Source of the DNA: Neptuniibacter sp.
Lineage (GTDB): Bacteria; Pseudomonadota; Gammaproteobacteria; Pseudomonadales; Balneatricaceae
Direction of reading: 5' to 3'
Length of the DNA stretch: 9,994 nucleotides
Assembly: GCA_030149405.1 (NCBI GenBank)
Contig: JASBRM010000053.1
Span: forward strand, 1-9,994
Shown in pieces: positions 1 through 6,473 of this stretch; position 1 is the first letter of the stretch, and the number at the start of each line of letters is the position of its first letter. The notes below the pieces were generated by a model, which was not told the DNA's origin, made no database searches, and saw only the letters and a list, made by a program, of their open reading frames with translations. The position numbers were made by a program, and so were the translations under genes.

Positions 1-1020
1 TTAAGGCAGAACGGACTGCTTATTACCCGTGGACATGTTCTTGAAAGCCTGGCCAGTGCTACCCACATCATTTTTGATAAGACCGGAACACTTACTGAAG
101 GTAACCTTAGCCTTCAGGAAGTAATCCCCCTCTCTTCACTGGACCGCGATGAGTGTATTCAGATTGCTGCCGCTCTGGAAAAACACAGTGAACACCCTAT
201 TGCCCGAGCATTCCACGAGAAAGCCGCGGATAAGTCAGCAACTGATATTCAGGCTGAACTGGGACAGGGCCTTCAAGGCCTTATTGGAGAGAGACAATAC
301 CGTATAGGCAAACCTGAATATGCCACGCAATTACTGGCTAACGAGCCCCCTGCTCTACCAGAAGAAAGCGGACAGTGGTTGCTATTGTGTTCTGAAGAGT
401 CCCCACTTGCCTGGTTCAGACTTAACGATCAGATCAGACGTGAAGCTTCAGAAGCGATTGCTTCTCTGCAACGCCTTGGCCTCAAATGCGAAATGCTCAC
501 AGGCGATAACTCTTCGGCTGTGGCCGAGGTTGCGAACAAACTCGGCATTACCCAATGTGTTTCTGGGGTATCACCTGCCGAAAAGCTGGAATATGTAAAT
601 CAGCTTCAGGAGCAAGGAGCGCAGATCATCATGGTAGGTGACGGCATTAACGACATACCAGTATTGGCTGGCGCACAGACTTCAATTGCAATGGGCACAG
701 CAACCGATTTAGCAAAAACCAACGCGGATGGTGTTCTGGTTCAGCATGACCTGCTGCGATTGGTTGATGGTGTTTTGCTGGCAAGAAAAACTAAATCTGT
801 TATTCGCCAAAACCTGGGTTGGTCTCTGTGTTACAACCTGTTGGCGCTTCCCTTAGCGGCCTTTGGATTTATTGCACCTTATATGGCGGCATTAGGTATG
901 TCTGCAAGCTCATTGGTTGTTGTAGGTAATGCCATGCGCCTAAACAGAATTCCGAAGGCACGTAAGCAATCACCCAAACAAAAGCTTACATCCACTGATC
1001 TGAATACTAACTCCGTATAG
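1..1020 (+). CDS. ccoI: Copper-translocating P-type ATPase CcoI/FixI, C-terminal part (5' end outside window)
   Basis: The reading frame is open from base 1, so this is the last 339 residues of a P1B-type ATPase whose full length is usually about 800. CcoI exports copper across the inner membrane for assembly of the CuB centre of cbb3-type cytochrome oxidase. Visible landmarks, numbered from the first codon here, are the phosphorylation motif DKTGT (26-30, bases 76-90), the SEHP nucleotide-domain motif with HP at 65-66, TGDN (167-170), and GDGINDIPVL (213-222). Two terminal membrane helices follow at about 271-292 and 297-315. The metal-binding domains and the CPC helix would lie upstream of the window. 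Assignment as CcoI rather than a general CopA rests on the directly following ccoS and the nearby hemN and anr. The family and the ATPase role are secure; the subfamily is strongly supported by context. Confidence 0.95.
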   Translation, partial: LRQNGLLITRGHVLESLASATHIIFDKTGTLTEGNLSLQEVIPLSSLDRDECIQIAAALEKHSEHPIARAFHEKAADKSATDIQAELGQGLQGLIGERQYRIGKPEYATQLLANEPPALPEESGQWLLLCSEESPLAWFRLNDQIRREASEAIASLQRLGLKCEMLTGDNSSAVAEVANKLGITQCVSGVSPAEKLEYVNQLQEQGAQIIMVGDGINDIPVLAGAQTSIAMGTATDLAKTNADGVLVQHDLLRLVDGVLLARKTKSVIRQNLGWSLCYNLLALPLAAFGFIAPYMAALGMSASSLVVVGNAMRLNRIPKARKQSPKQKLTSTDLNTNSV

Positions 1021-1066
1021 TTAATTCAGTTAAAATATCAGTATTGAGTAATTACTGAGCCTGAAC

Positions 1067-1261
1067 ATGGATATTATTTTCCTCCTCATTCCCATCGCTA
1101 TTGTCCTTGCTGGATGTGCTATCTGGGGCTTTTTCTGGTGCGTTAACAACGGCCAGTATGATGACCTCGAAAGTCCGGCCCACAGCATTTTATTCGAAGA
1201 TGACGAAGACCTGATTCCAGACGACGCAAAAGTCGATCAAGACGACAATAAGAATGACTGA
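1067..1261 (+). CDS. ccoS: cbb3-type cytochrome oxidase assembly protein CcoS
   Basis: This 64-residue protein has one N-terminal membrane helix (about residues 3-26), then the family signature NNGQYDDLESPAHSILFEDD (27-46) and a very acidic tail. CcoS is a small inner-membrane factor needed to mature cbb3-type cytochrome oxidase, with a proposed role in cofactor insertion into the catalytic subunit. Cysteines sit at 17 and 25 within the helix region. The ATG lies 46 bp after the ccoI stop, with only a weak GAG-type ribosome site at 1057-1059, and the 3' end overlaps the next gene by 8 bp, as expected in one operon with ccoI. Length and signature agree with the family. Confidence 0.93.
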   Translation: MDIIFLLIPIAIVLAGCAIWGFFWCVNNGQYDDLESPAHSILFEDDEDLIPDDAKVDQDDNKND

Positions 1262-1916
1262 AAGCCTGGCACTCTCAACCGCATTTTTCCTTGGTTTATT
1301 GGGTGGCACTCACTGCTTAGGTATGTGTGGCGGTATTGCAGCCACAGTGGCCATGGGCAGCCCTGGAGGCGGTCGTGGTGCAGGCCTCTTACTCGGTTAT
1401 AACACAGGGCGTATTTTCAGTTATGGACTTGCTGGAGCCCTCCTCGGCAGTCTCAGTTGGCTGATTGAAGATCCAACCATTCAGATAATCATTCGTTCCT
1501 TCGCTGGCATCATGCTGATTCTTATGGGCTTTTACATTGCCCAGTGGTGGCAGATACTGACCCAGGTTGAAAGTGCAGGCGGCGTCTTGTGGAAACAAAT
1601 CAGCCCCATTGCCAGCAAGTTGCTACCCGTTAAGAATGCCAAGCAGGCTATTCTCTTAGGACTGATCTGGGGATGGCTTCCATGCGGCTTGGTATACAGT
1701 ACTCTGATCTGGGCATCCGCTGCTTCGGATTGGTTTTTAAGCGCACAGCTTATGGTTCTCTTCGGTTTAGGAACGCTGCCCGCTATGTTGATGACGGGTT
1801 TACTGGCACAACAGGTGAAACAAATTTTGCAGCACCGTATTACCAAACAGATATCTGGCAGCATTATTATTTTAATGGGGCTCTACACAATCCCCTGGCA
1901 AGGCATACTGAGTTAA
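1254..1916 (+). CDS. TauE/SafE-family membrane protein of the cbb3 assembly locus
   Basis: This 220-residue protein has about six predicted membrane segments (near 4-30, 44-66, 76-99, 131-155, 163-185 and 198-215). The first helix carries GGTHCLGMCGG (17-27) with Cys21 and Cys25. A fourth-helix motif GWLPCGLVYS (140-149) adds Cys144, and GTLPAM follows at 173-178. These mark the short 'sulfite exporter TauE/SafE' subgroup found next to ccoS, often annotated as a heavy-metal transport protein. The paired cysteines inside the membrane fit metal (copper) handling better than sulfite export, but the substrate is an inference from motif and neighbourhood. The ATG overlaps the last 8 bases of ccoS, suggesting translational coupling; no good Shine-Dalgarno is visible. 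The name ccoH is avoided because it usually means the FixH-type protein. Confidence 0.9.
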   Translation: MTESLALSTAFFLGLLGGTHCLGMCGGIAATVAMGSPGGGRGAGLLLGYNTGRIFSYGLAGALLGSLSWLIEDPTIQIIIRSFAGIMLILMGFYIAQWWQILTQVESAGGVLWKQISPIASKLLPVKNAKQAILLGLIWGWLPCGLVYSTLIWASAASDWFLSAQLMVLFGLGTLPAMLMTGLLAQQVKQILQHRITKQISGSIIILMGLYTIPWQGILS

Positions 1917-1938
1917 CCCTGTTATAATTGCGGGTTAA
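1913..1938. promoter_or_regulatory. Possible hemN promoter inside a 7-bp inverted repeat
   Basis: A perfect inverted repeat (TTAACCC at 1913-1919, GGGTTAA at 1932-1938) brackets a consensus -10 hexamer TATAAT at 1923-1928 in the 43-bp gap before hemN. No good -35 hexamer is seen at the matching distance. The element could be an operator around a promoter, or a weak RNA stem-loop spanning the stop codon of the upstream gene (1914-1916). No FNR-type TTGAT-N4-ATCAA site is visible in this gap. Confidence 0.35.
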
Positions 1939-1947
1939 TGTGACATT

Positions 1948-1951
1948 GAGG
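1948..1951 (+). promoter_or_regulatory. Shine-Dalgarno of hemN, supporting the GTG start
   Basis: GAGG at 1948-1951 ends eight bases before the GTG at 1960. It is the only good ribosome site near the conserved HemN N-terminus, and no suitable ATG exists nearby in frame, so it fixes the unusual start codon. Confidence 0.7.
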
Positions 1952-1959
1952 AAAGTTAA

Positions 1960-3348
1960 GTGGATAACAATCTGATTAAATGGGACCTGGAGCTGATCAA
2001 ACGCTACGATCTCTCCGGACCGAGATACACCTCTTACCCGACAGCAGTTCAGTTCGATCCTGAACTATCACCTGCTGATCTGGTAGCTACCGGCCAGTCT
2101 TCAGCTGATCAGACATCTCCTCTATCTCTCTATGTCCATATTCCTTTCTGTGAACACGTTTGCTACTACTGCGCCTGCAACAAGGTAATTACTCGCAACC
2201 GTAAAAAAGCTCAGCCCTATCTGGAAACGGTTTATCGCGAGATGGCCCAGTTATCAAAGTTGTACAGCAACGATCGCACTGTGACTCAATTACATTGGGG
2301 CGGAGGTACACCTACGTTCATCAGTGATCAACAGATGGTCGAGCTGATGCTCGAAATGCGCAAAAACTTCAAACTGCTTGATGATGACTCCGGTGACTAT
2401 TCCATCGAGATTGACCCTCGAGAAGCATCACTTGAAACCATCAGAGTTTTACGCGAAATAGGTTTTAACCGTATCAGCTTAGGCCTACAGGATATTGACC
2501 CCAAAGTGCAGGAAGCCGTAAACCGAATTCAGTCTGTAGAGCAAACGGCTGCGATTCTGGAAGAAGCGCGCCGCCTGGGTTTCCGCTCACTTAACCTGGA
2601 TCTGATTTATGGCCTGCCCTACCAGACCCTGGAAGGTTTCAACGCCACTCTGGATAAAGTGATCGAAATGAATCCAGACCGTTTGTCTGTATTCAACTAT
2701 GCGCACCTGCCGGATCGATTCCGCCCGCAACGTCATATTCAGGAAGAAACCCTGCCATCACCGGAAACCAAACTCGCAATACTGGAATCCACCATTAATA
2801 AGCTACTGGAAGCCGGTTACGTCTACATTGGTATGGATCATTTTGCCAAACCAGATGATGAACTCGCAGTCGCTCAACGCACTGGTAACCTTCACAGAAA
2901 TTTCCAGGGATACACTACCCATGCAGAGTGTGATCTGGTTGCTATGGGTGTTTCAGCAATCAGTCAGATAGGTTCGGTTTATTACCAAAATGAACATGAG
3001 ATGCAGGCATACTCAAATGCTGTAGAGGCGAATAGCCATGCGATTAAACGCGGTGTCTGTCTGACACAGGATGATATCATCCGCCGTCATGTAATCACCC
3101 ATTTGATCTGCCACTTTGAGCTGGATAAAACATCCGTAGCGAAACAGTTTGATATCGATTTTGATACATACTTCGCAGACTCGCTGGCAGAGTTGGAAGC
3201 CTTCTCCAAAGACGGTCTAATCAACCTGAACCCTGACAGTATTGAAGTGACTCCTGCGGGTCGCCTTTTGATTCGCAGAGTGTGCATGGCATTTGACGCA
3301 TATATACCTAAAGAGCAGAACACTCAGAGATTCTCTAGAATAATATAG
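1960..3348 (+). CDS. hemN: Oxygen-independent coproporphyrinogen III oxidase (radical SAM)
   Basis: HemN decarboxylates coproporphyrinogen III to protoporphyrinogen IX without oxygen, in the cytoplasm, using a 4Fe-4S cluster and S-adenosylmethionine. The 462 residues match the family length (about 457 in E. coli). Visible signatures are GPRYTSYPTA near the N-terminus (20-29), YVHIPFC with Tyr58, the cluster motif with Cys64, Cys68 and Cys71 plus the adjacent Cys73, and GGGTPTF at 114-120. The C-terminal HemN domain is full length, including the AKPDDELA and NFQGYT stretches. The start is GTG, supported by GAGG eight bases upstream. It lies between the cbb3 assembly genes and anr, so it probably supplies heme for low-oxygen respiration under Anr control, although no clear Anr site is seen directly upstream. 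Confidence 0.98.
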   Translation: MDNNLIKWDLELIKRYDLSGPRYTSYPTAVQFDPELSPADLVATGQSSADQTSPLSLYVHIPFCEHVCYYCACNKVITRNRKKAQPYLETVYREMAQLSKLYSNDRTVTQLHWGGGTPTFISDQQMVELMLEMRKNFKLLDDDSGDYSIEIDPREASLETIRVLREIGFNRISLGLQDIDPKVQEAVNRIQSVEQTAAILEEARRLGFRSLNLDLIYGLPYQTLEGFNATLDKVIEMNPDRLSVFNYAHLPDRFRPQRHIQEETLPSPETKLAILESTINKLLEAGYVYIGMDHFAKPDDELAVAQRTGNLHRNFQGYTTHAECDLVAMGVSAISQIGSVYYQNEHEMQAYSNAVEANSHAIKRGVCLTQDDIIRRHVITHLICHFELDKTSVAKQFDIDFDTYFADSLAELEAFSKDGLINLNPDSIEVTPAGRLLIRRVCMAFDAYIPKEQNTQRFSRII

Positions 3349-3357
3349 TGCTTTGTC

Positions 3358-3399
3358 GCTTTCACCCGTGCTGGAAATATTACATAATCGGGTGAAAGC
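3358..3399. repeat. Perfect 11-bp inverted repeat between hemN and anr
   Basis: GCTTTCACCCG (3358-3368) and CGGGTGAAAGC (3389-3399) are exact reverse complements separated by 20 bases. The dyad fills more than half of the 79-bp gap between hemN and anr. There is no T-run after it, so it is not a standard terminator. It could be a DNA operator for the anr promoter, a stem-loop that attenuates read-through or protects the hemN message, or a 5' leader structure of anr. No convincing promoter hexamers were found here. Confidence 0.75.
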
Positions 3400-3427
3400 C
3401 ATCCGATAGATAACTCAGGATCACGTT

Positions 3428-4219
3428 ATGACCGATCATAAGGCATCCGAAGGGAAACTGCGCAGCCTTCAGCAGGTCAGCTGCAATACATGTAGTCTGA
3501 GCCAATTGTGCTTACCTGTTTCACTCAATATGACTGAGATGGAGCGGCTGGACGCCATAGTTGATAAAAGCAGTCCCTTGAAAAAAGGTCAGCACCTTTT
3601 TCATCAGGGCACACCATTCACGAGTGTCTATGCACTGCGTGCTGGTACCGTAAAAACCTACACCATTACCAACGAAGGTGAAGAGCAGATTACAGGCTTT
3701 TACTTCCCCGGCGAGCTTGTTGGTATGAGCGGTTTCGATCAAAACGAATATCCTGTTTCAGCTAAGATCCTTGAAACCACGACTGTTTGTGAAATTCCAT
3801 TTGAGCGTTTGGATGAACTTTCCGGTCAGTTACCTGAGTTACGCCGCCAATTGTTACGTTCTATGAGTAAAGAGATTCGTGAAGAGCAGCAGATGATGTT
3901 GTTGCTTTCGAAAAAGAATGCTGAAGAACGTATCGCGACTTTTTTGATCAAACTTTCACAGCGTTTCAAACTGCGTGGATATTCTGAAACAAGCTTCAGA
4001 TTATCTATGTCTCGAAACGAAATTGGTAACTATCTGGGCCTTGCCGTGGAAACGGTGAGCCGCATTTTCACCCGCTTCCAAAAGTCCGGTCTATTGTCCG
4101 TAGACGGTAAAGAAGTTCATATCGAAAATTTGATGAAACTTTATGAAATCTCCGGTGAGTGTGAAGGCCCTGAACTGACTGAAGAGATTCAGACTCAGTG
4201 CTCTCAGCAGCCAAGCTAA
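3428..4219 (+). CDS. anr: FNR-family oxygen-sensing transcription regulator Anr
   Basis: This 263-residue cytoplasmic regulator of the Crp/Fnr superfamily senses oxygen through a 4Fe-4S cluster and, when the cluster is intact, dimerises and binds TTGAT-N4-ATCAA boxes. All four expected ligands are present: Cys19, Cys22 and Cys28 near the N-terminus and Cys121 in the beta-roll. The cyclic-nucleotide-like fold covers about 45-150, followed by the dimerisation helix and a C-terminal helix-turn-helix. The recognition helix reads VETVSR, giving Glu208, Ser211 and Arg212, the E-SR pattern that reads the FNR half-site. AGGA at 3417-3420 lies seven bases before the ATG. Position after hemN and before apt matches anr of Pseudomonas, hence anr rather than fnr. 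Expected targets include the cco genes and hemN (established for the family, not shown here). Confidence 0.97.
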   Translation: MTDHKASEGKLRSLQQVSCNTCSLSQLCLPVSLNMTEMERLDAIVDKSSPLKKGQHLFHQGTPFTSVYALRAGTVKTYTITNEGEEQITGFYFPGELVGMSGFDQNEYPVSAKILETTTVCEIPFERLDELSGQLPELRRQLLRSMSKEIREEQQMMLLLSKKNAEERIATFLIKLSQRFKLRGYSETSFRLSMSRNEIGNYLGLAVETVSRIFTRFQKSGLLSVDGKEVHIENLMKLYEISGECEGPELTEEIQTQCSQQPS

Positions 4220-4230
4220 ACAGACATTAA

Positions 4231-4262
4231 AAAGCACCAGTGACTTTCGTCACTGGTGCTTT
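4231..4262. terminator. Strong hairpin terminator after anr, possibly bidirectional
   Basis: A perfect 14-bp stem (AAAGCACCAGTGAC, 4231-4244, with its complement at 4249-4262) closes a TTTC loop, 11 bp after the anr stop. On the + strand the T-run is short (three Ts at the stem base). Read on the minus strand the stem is followed by a better T-run, from the As at 4229-4233, so it could act both ways. It separates the cco-hemN-anr block from apt. Confidence 0.88.
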
Positions 4263-4338
4263 CAAGTTGCACAATTAAGTAGCCATCTCAATGTGTAACC
4301 CAACGGCTACATTTAACTGCCTAATCCACAACAAAGCA

Positions 4339-4352
4339 TTGAGCTATATCAA
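4339..4352. promoter_or_regulatory. Candidate FNR/Anr box upstream of apt
   Basis: TTGAG-CTAT-ATCAA matches the FNR/Anr consensus TTGAT-N4-ATCAA at nine of ten defined positions. Its last base is 24 bp before the apt ATG, in the 114-bp gap between the anr terminator and apt. At this distance it cannot sit at -41.5 of a promoter that starts upstream of the ATG, so if real it more likely represses apt or sits over its promoter. The rest of the gap holds a 6-bp dyad (GTAGCC 4279-4284, GGCTAC 4305-4310) and no convincing promoter. Confidence 0.45.
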
Positions 4353-4376
4353 CGTGGTACTACTAAGGAGTATTCC

Positions 4377-4919
4377 ATGTCTTATGACGAGTGTTATGTA
4401 AAGTCAGTGATCAGAACCATTCCTGACTGGCCCGAAGACGGTGTACAGTTCCGGGACATCACTCCTCTGTTTAAGGATCCTAAAGCACTGCGCATGGTCT
4501 CAGACGCTTTTATCCAGCGGTACATCGACAGTGAAATCACTCATATTGCCAGCATTGATGCCCGTGGTTTTCTGATCAGCTCTATCATGTCATACCACCT
4601 GAACATTCCTCTGGTACTGGTTCGCAAAAAGGGCAAATTACCGGGCAAAACCATCCATCAGGAATACGCGCTTGAATACGGAACAGCTGCAGTTGAAATG
4701 CAGATTGATTCAGTAGCTGAAGGCGACAAAGTTCTGGTCTTTGATGACTTGATTGCCACTGGCGGTACTATCCTGGCTGCATGCAGTCTTATCAAAGAAT
4801 TGGGTGCAGAGATCTATGAAGCAGCTGCGCTCATTGATCTTCCTGACCTGCAGGGTTCGAGTAAAATTCAGGACGCCGGCGTTCCCGTACATACTCTAAT
4901 GGCATACGAAGGTCTGTAA
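4377..4919 (+). CDS. apt: Adenine phosphoribosyltransferase
   Basis: Apt salvages adenine by joining it to phosphoribosyl pyrophosphate to give AMP and pyrophosphate, in the cytoplasm. The 180 residues match the usual length. The PRPP-binding loop VLVFDDLIATGGT lies at 119-131, a slightly divergent form of the common VLIVDDLLATGGT. Other family landmarks are GVQFRDITPLF (22-32), the IDARGF stretch (60-65), and the flexible loop RKKGKLPGKT (83-92). AAGGAG at 4365-4370, six bases before the ATG, is a strong ribosome site. The gene follows the anr terminator and so probably has its own promoter. Its position next to anr is shared with Pseudomonas; no direct metabolic link to respiration is evident. 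Confidence 0.97.
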   Translation: MSYDECYVKSVIRTIPDWPEDGVQFRDITPLFKDPKALRMVSDAFIQRYIDSEITHIASIDARGFLISSIMSYHLNIPLVLVRKKGKLPGKTIHQEYALEYGTAAVEMQIDSVAEGDKVLVFDDLIATGGTILAACSLIKELGAEIYEAAALIDLPDLQGSSKIQDAGVPVHTLMAYEGL

Positions 4920-4943
4920 GACAAATTTACAGCTGCAATATTT

Positions 4944-5010
4944 CCAATACGACTTGCATATTTCAATTTAGAATATCAATATAACCTAAATTAGAAACAA
5001 GTTGTATTGG
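4944..5010. repeat. 67-bp imperfect dyad ending in the hydrolase ribosome site
   Basis: The outer arms CCAATACGACTTG (4944-4956) and CAAGTTGTATTGG (4998-5010) pair over 13 positions with one G-T mismatch (G-U in RNA). Inside, TTTC plus AATTTAG (4961-4971) pairs with CTAAATT and GAAA (4986-4992, 4994-4997), leaving CATA and A4993 as bulges and a 14-base A/T-rich loop. The last two Gs of the right arm belong to the GGAG ribosome site of the next gene. A -10-like TATAAC lies at 4980-4985. It may be an RNA switch on translation, an operator, or an apt 3' structure; it lacks the T-run of a terminator. Confidence 0.75.
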
Positions 5011-5012
5011 AG
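5009..5012 (+). promoter_or_regulatory. Shine-Dalgarno choosing ATG 5019 over TTG 5007
   Basis: GGAG at 5009-5012 ends six bases before the ATG at 5019. An in-frame TTG at 5007 overlaps this site and has no ribosome site of its own, so the ATG is chosen. The resulting protein also begins with a typical signal peptide. Confidence 0.75.
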
Positions 5013-5018
5013 CCCATT

Positions 5019-5900
5019 ATGCGCCGTACCTTCTGTTCTGCTTTACTCGCTATCTCTTTTTTCTGCACAAATATGGCTGTCGCAGAAGAGGTCTCACTTC
5101 AATACAAAAACCTAAAACTCAACGCCAATCTGGTTTTGACTGAAGAGAATGGTTACGAGAAAATCTTCCTGATTACTCACGGCACCCTGGCCCACAATGG
5201 CATGGAGATTATAACAGCCTGGCAGGAATTACTTTCAGACGAAGGCTTCAGCAGCTTAGCAATTAATCTGAGCCTTGGTCTTGATGACCGCCATGGTATG
5301 TACGATTGCCAGACAACGCATAATCACCGACATGCCGATGCTGCTGAAGAGATTGCACTCTGGGCAAATTGGTTAAAAGAACAAGGCAGTAGCGAGATTA
5401 TTCTTGCAGCTCACTCCCGTGGCGGTAGCCAAACGGTAATGTTCAGCAACCAGAACACTGTTCCAGAGATAAAAGCACAGGTCTTGCTGGCGCCTGAAGC
5501 AACAACAAAGCAAAAGCATACAGATAACTACCAGCAACGCTACAACCAAGACCTTGCTTCAATTCTATCCAAGGCAAAATCAATGCAGCCAGAGGCCGTA
5601 CTCGAGAATACAAACTTCATCTATTGTGAAAACACTCAGGTCACGGCTGGAAGTTTTGTCGGTTATTATGAATACAGCTCAAACTTCAATACTCCTGAGC
5701 TACTTAGGCAGGCAACAATCCCTACTCTGGTCTTTATTGGTAGTGAAGATGACACTGTGGCCGATCTCCCAGAGCTCCTTGGCCAAGTAACCAATGACAA
5801 ACTTCAGACGGTTACCATTGAAGGGGCTGATCATTTCTTCCGCGACCTGTATATGGATGAAGTGATTGAAGGAACGCTTGAGTTTATGGAAGGGTTATAA
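5019..5900 (+). CDS. Exported alpha/beta hydrolase of unknown substrate
   Basis: The 293-residue protein starts with a signal peptide (MRRTFCSALL, hydrophobic core, predicted cut after AVA at about residue 22), so it should act in the periplasm. The fold is indicated by the THGT strand-loop (53-56, oxyanion region), the nucleophile elbow AHSRG (131-135) with Ser133, GSEDD (241-245) for the acid, and GADHFF (269-274) with His272: a plausible Ser-Asp-His triad. The elbow is an A-H-S-R-G variant of G-x-S-x-G. An unusual His/Cys/Asp-rich stretch, RHGMYDCQTTHNHRHAD, covers 91-107. The predicted mature protein has exactly two cysteines, Cys97 and Cys203. The next gene, a thioredoxin-fold protein, starts 8 bp downstream, suggesting a shared job. 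The substrate (ester, thioester or other) cannot be read from the sequence. Confidence 0.88.
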   Translation: MRRTFCSALLAISFFCTNMAVAEEVSLQYKNLKLNANLVLTEENGYEKIFLITHGTLAHNGMEIITAWQELLSDEGFSSLAINLSLGLDDRHGMYDCQTTHNHRHADAAEEIALWANWLKEQGSSEIILAAHSRGGSQTVMFSNQNTVPEIKAQVLLAPEATTKQKHTDNYQQRYNQDLASILSKAKSMQPEAVLENTNFIYCENTQVTAGSFVGYYEYSSNFNTPELLRQATIPTLVFIGSEDDTVADLPELLGQVTNDKLQTVTIEGADHFFRDLYMDEVIEGTLEFMEGL

Positions 5901-5908
5901 TTCTGTCT

Positions 5909-6397
5909 ATGAACGTTAACAGCACAAAAGTACTCTCCTCTCTTTTTCTACTGACACTCCTGTGCACATTTGCTTATGGGTCTGGTCTGCCTCTCGCTTC
6001 AGATCTCCAGAATGAGTATCAGCACTCAGGAATTAATGAGCAGGGGCAGAAAAAAGTCGTTCTGATGCTGGTTTCTCAACCCAACTGCAGTTATTGCGTT
6101 CAAATCACTGAAGAGATTCTTCGCCCCATGATCATCAGTGGCAATTATGAGGCCCACACTGTGTTTAGTGAGCTGGAGATCAATACCGGAAAAACTATCC
6201 GTGACTTTAAGGGTAGCGAAGTGAATGCGACTGAGTTTGCACAACGATATGGCGCATGGGCGACTCCCACACTTCTGTTTTTAGATGAACAAGGTAACCA
6301 GATTGCCGATAAAATCATCGGGATTAATACCCCTGAACTTTATGGTTTTTACGTTGATAAAGCATTGAAGCAGGGCTTTTCTACACTAAACCCTTAA
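5909..6397 (+). CDS. Exported thioredoxin-fold protein (SoxW-like)
   Basis: This 162-residue protein has a hydrophobic N-terminal signal (about residues 8-23, possible cut near YGS) and a thioredoxin-like domain. The redox site is CSYC (Cys60, Cys63) after VLMLVSQPN, and the cis-proline loop is WATPTLLF with Pro120. The insertion between them contains an FKGSEVNATEFAQRYG stretch, like the SoxW/thioredoxin_2 type that serves periplasmic proteins. No lipobox is present. Besides one cysteine in the signal region, the CSYC pair are the only cysteines. It follows the hydrolase by 8 bp, with a purine-rich GGAAGGG (5888-5894) rather far upstream, so it may be translationally coupled. A role in reducing or isomerising a disulfide in the hydrolase is inferred. 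No sox genes are in the window. Confidence 0.88.
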   Translation: MNVNSTKVLSSLFLLTLLCTFAYGSGLPLASDLQNEYQHSGINEQGQKKVVLMLVSQPNCSYCVQITEEILRPMIISGNYEAHTVFSELEINTGKTIRDFKGSEVNATEFAQRYGAWATPTLLFLDEQGNQIADKIIGINTPELYGFYVDKALKQGFSTLNP

Positions 6398-6473
6398 GCT
6401 GTAATATTTCCCTTCCATAACTGCAAATTCTTGCTAACATGCACAGCTTTTCATCGGGCCGGAGCAAGCGGTA

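Noticed and set aside
637..666. Ile in GDGINDIPVL of CcoI, where many P-type ATPases have Ala
   Set aside because: A bulky aliphatic residue at this position is, as far as I recall, normal in CcoI-type ATPases, and the catalytic Asp residues are intact.
1038..1058. TCAGTA/TACTGA inverted repeat between ccoI and ccoS
   Set aside because: Arms of six A/T-rich bases with a nine-base spacer are short enough to be chance, and no promoter or T-run accompanies them.
1946..1959. FNR-like TTGAGGAAAGTTAA just before hemN
   Set aside because: Only seven of ten consensus positions match, and it overlaps the hemN ribosome site, which explains the purines.
5007..5018. TTG start for the hydrolase, adding four residues
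   Set aside because: It overlaps the GGAG ribosome site that fits the ATG at 5019, and the ATG gives a cleaner signal peptide.
6396..6449. AAGCTGT/ACAGCTT 7-bp repeat arms in the gap before rdgC
   Set aside because: The arms are 40 bases apart with no pairing between them; not enough to call a hairpin or operator.
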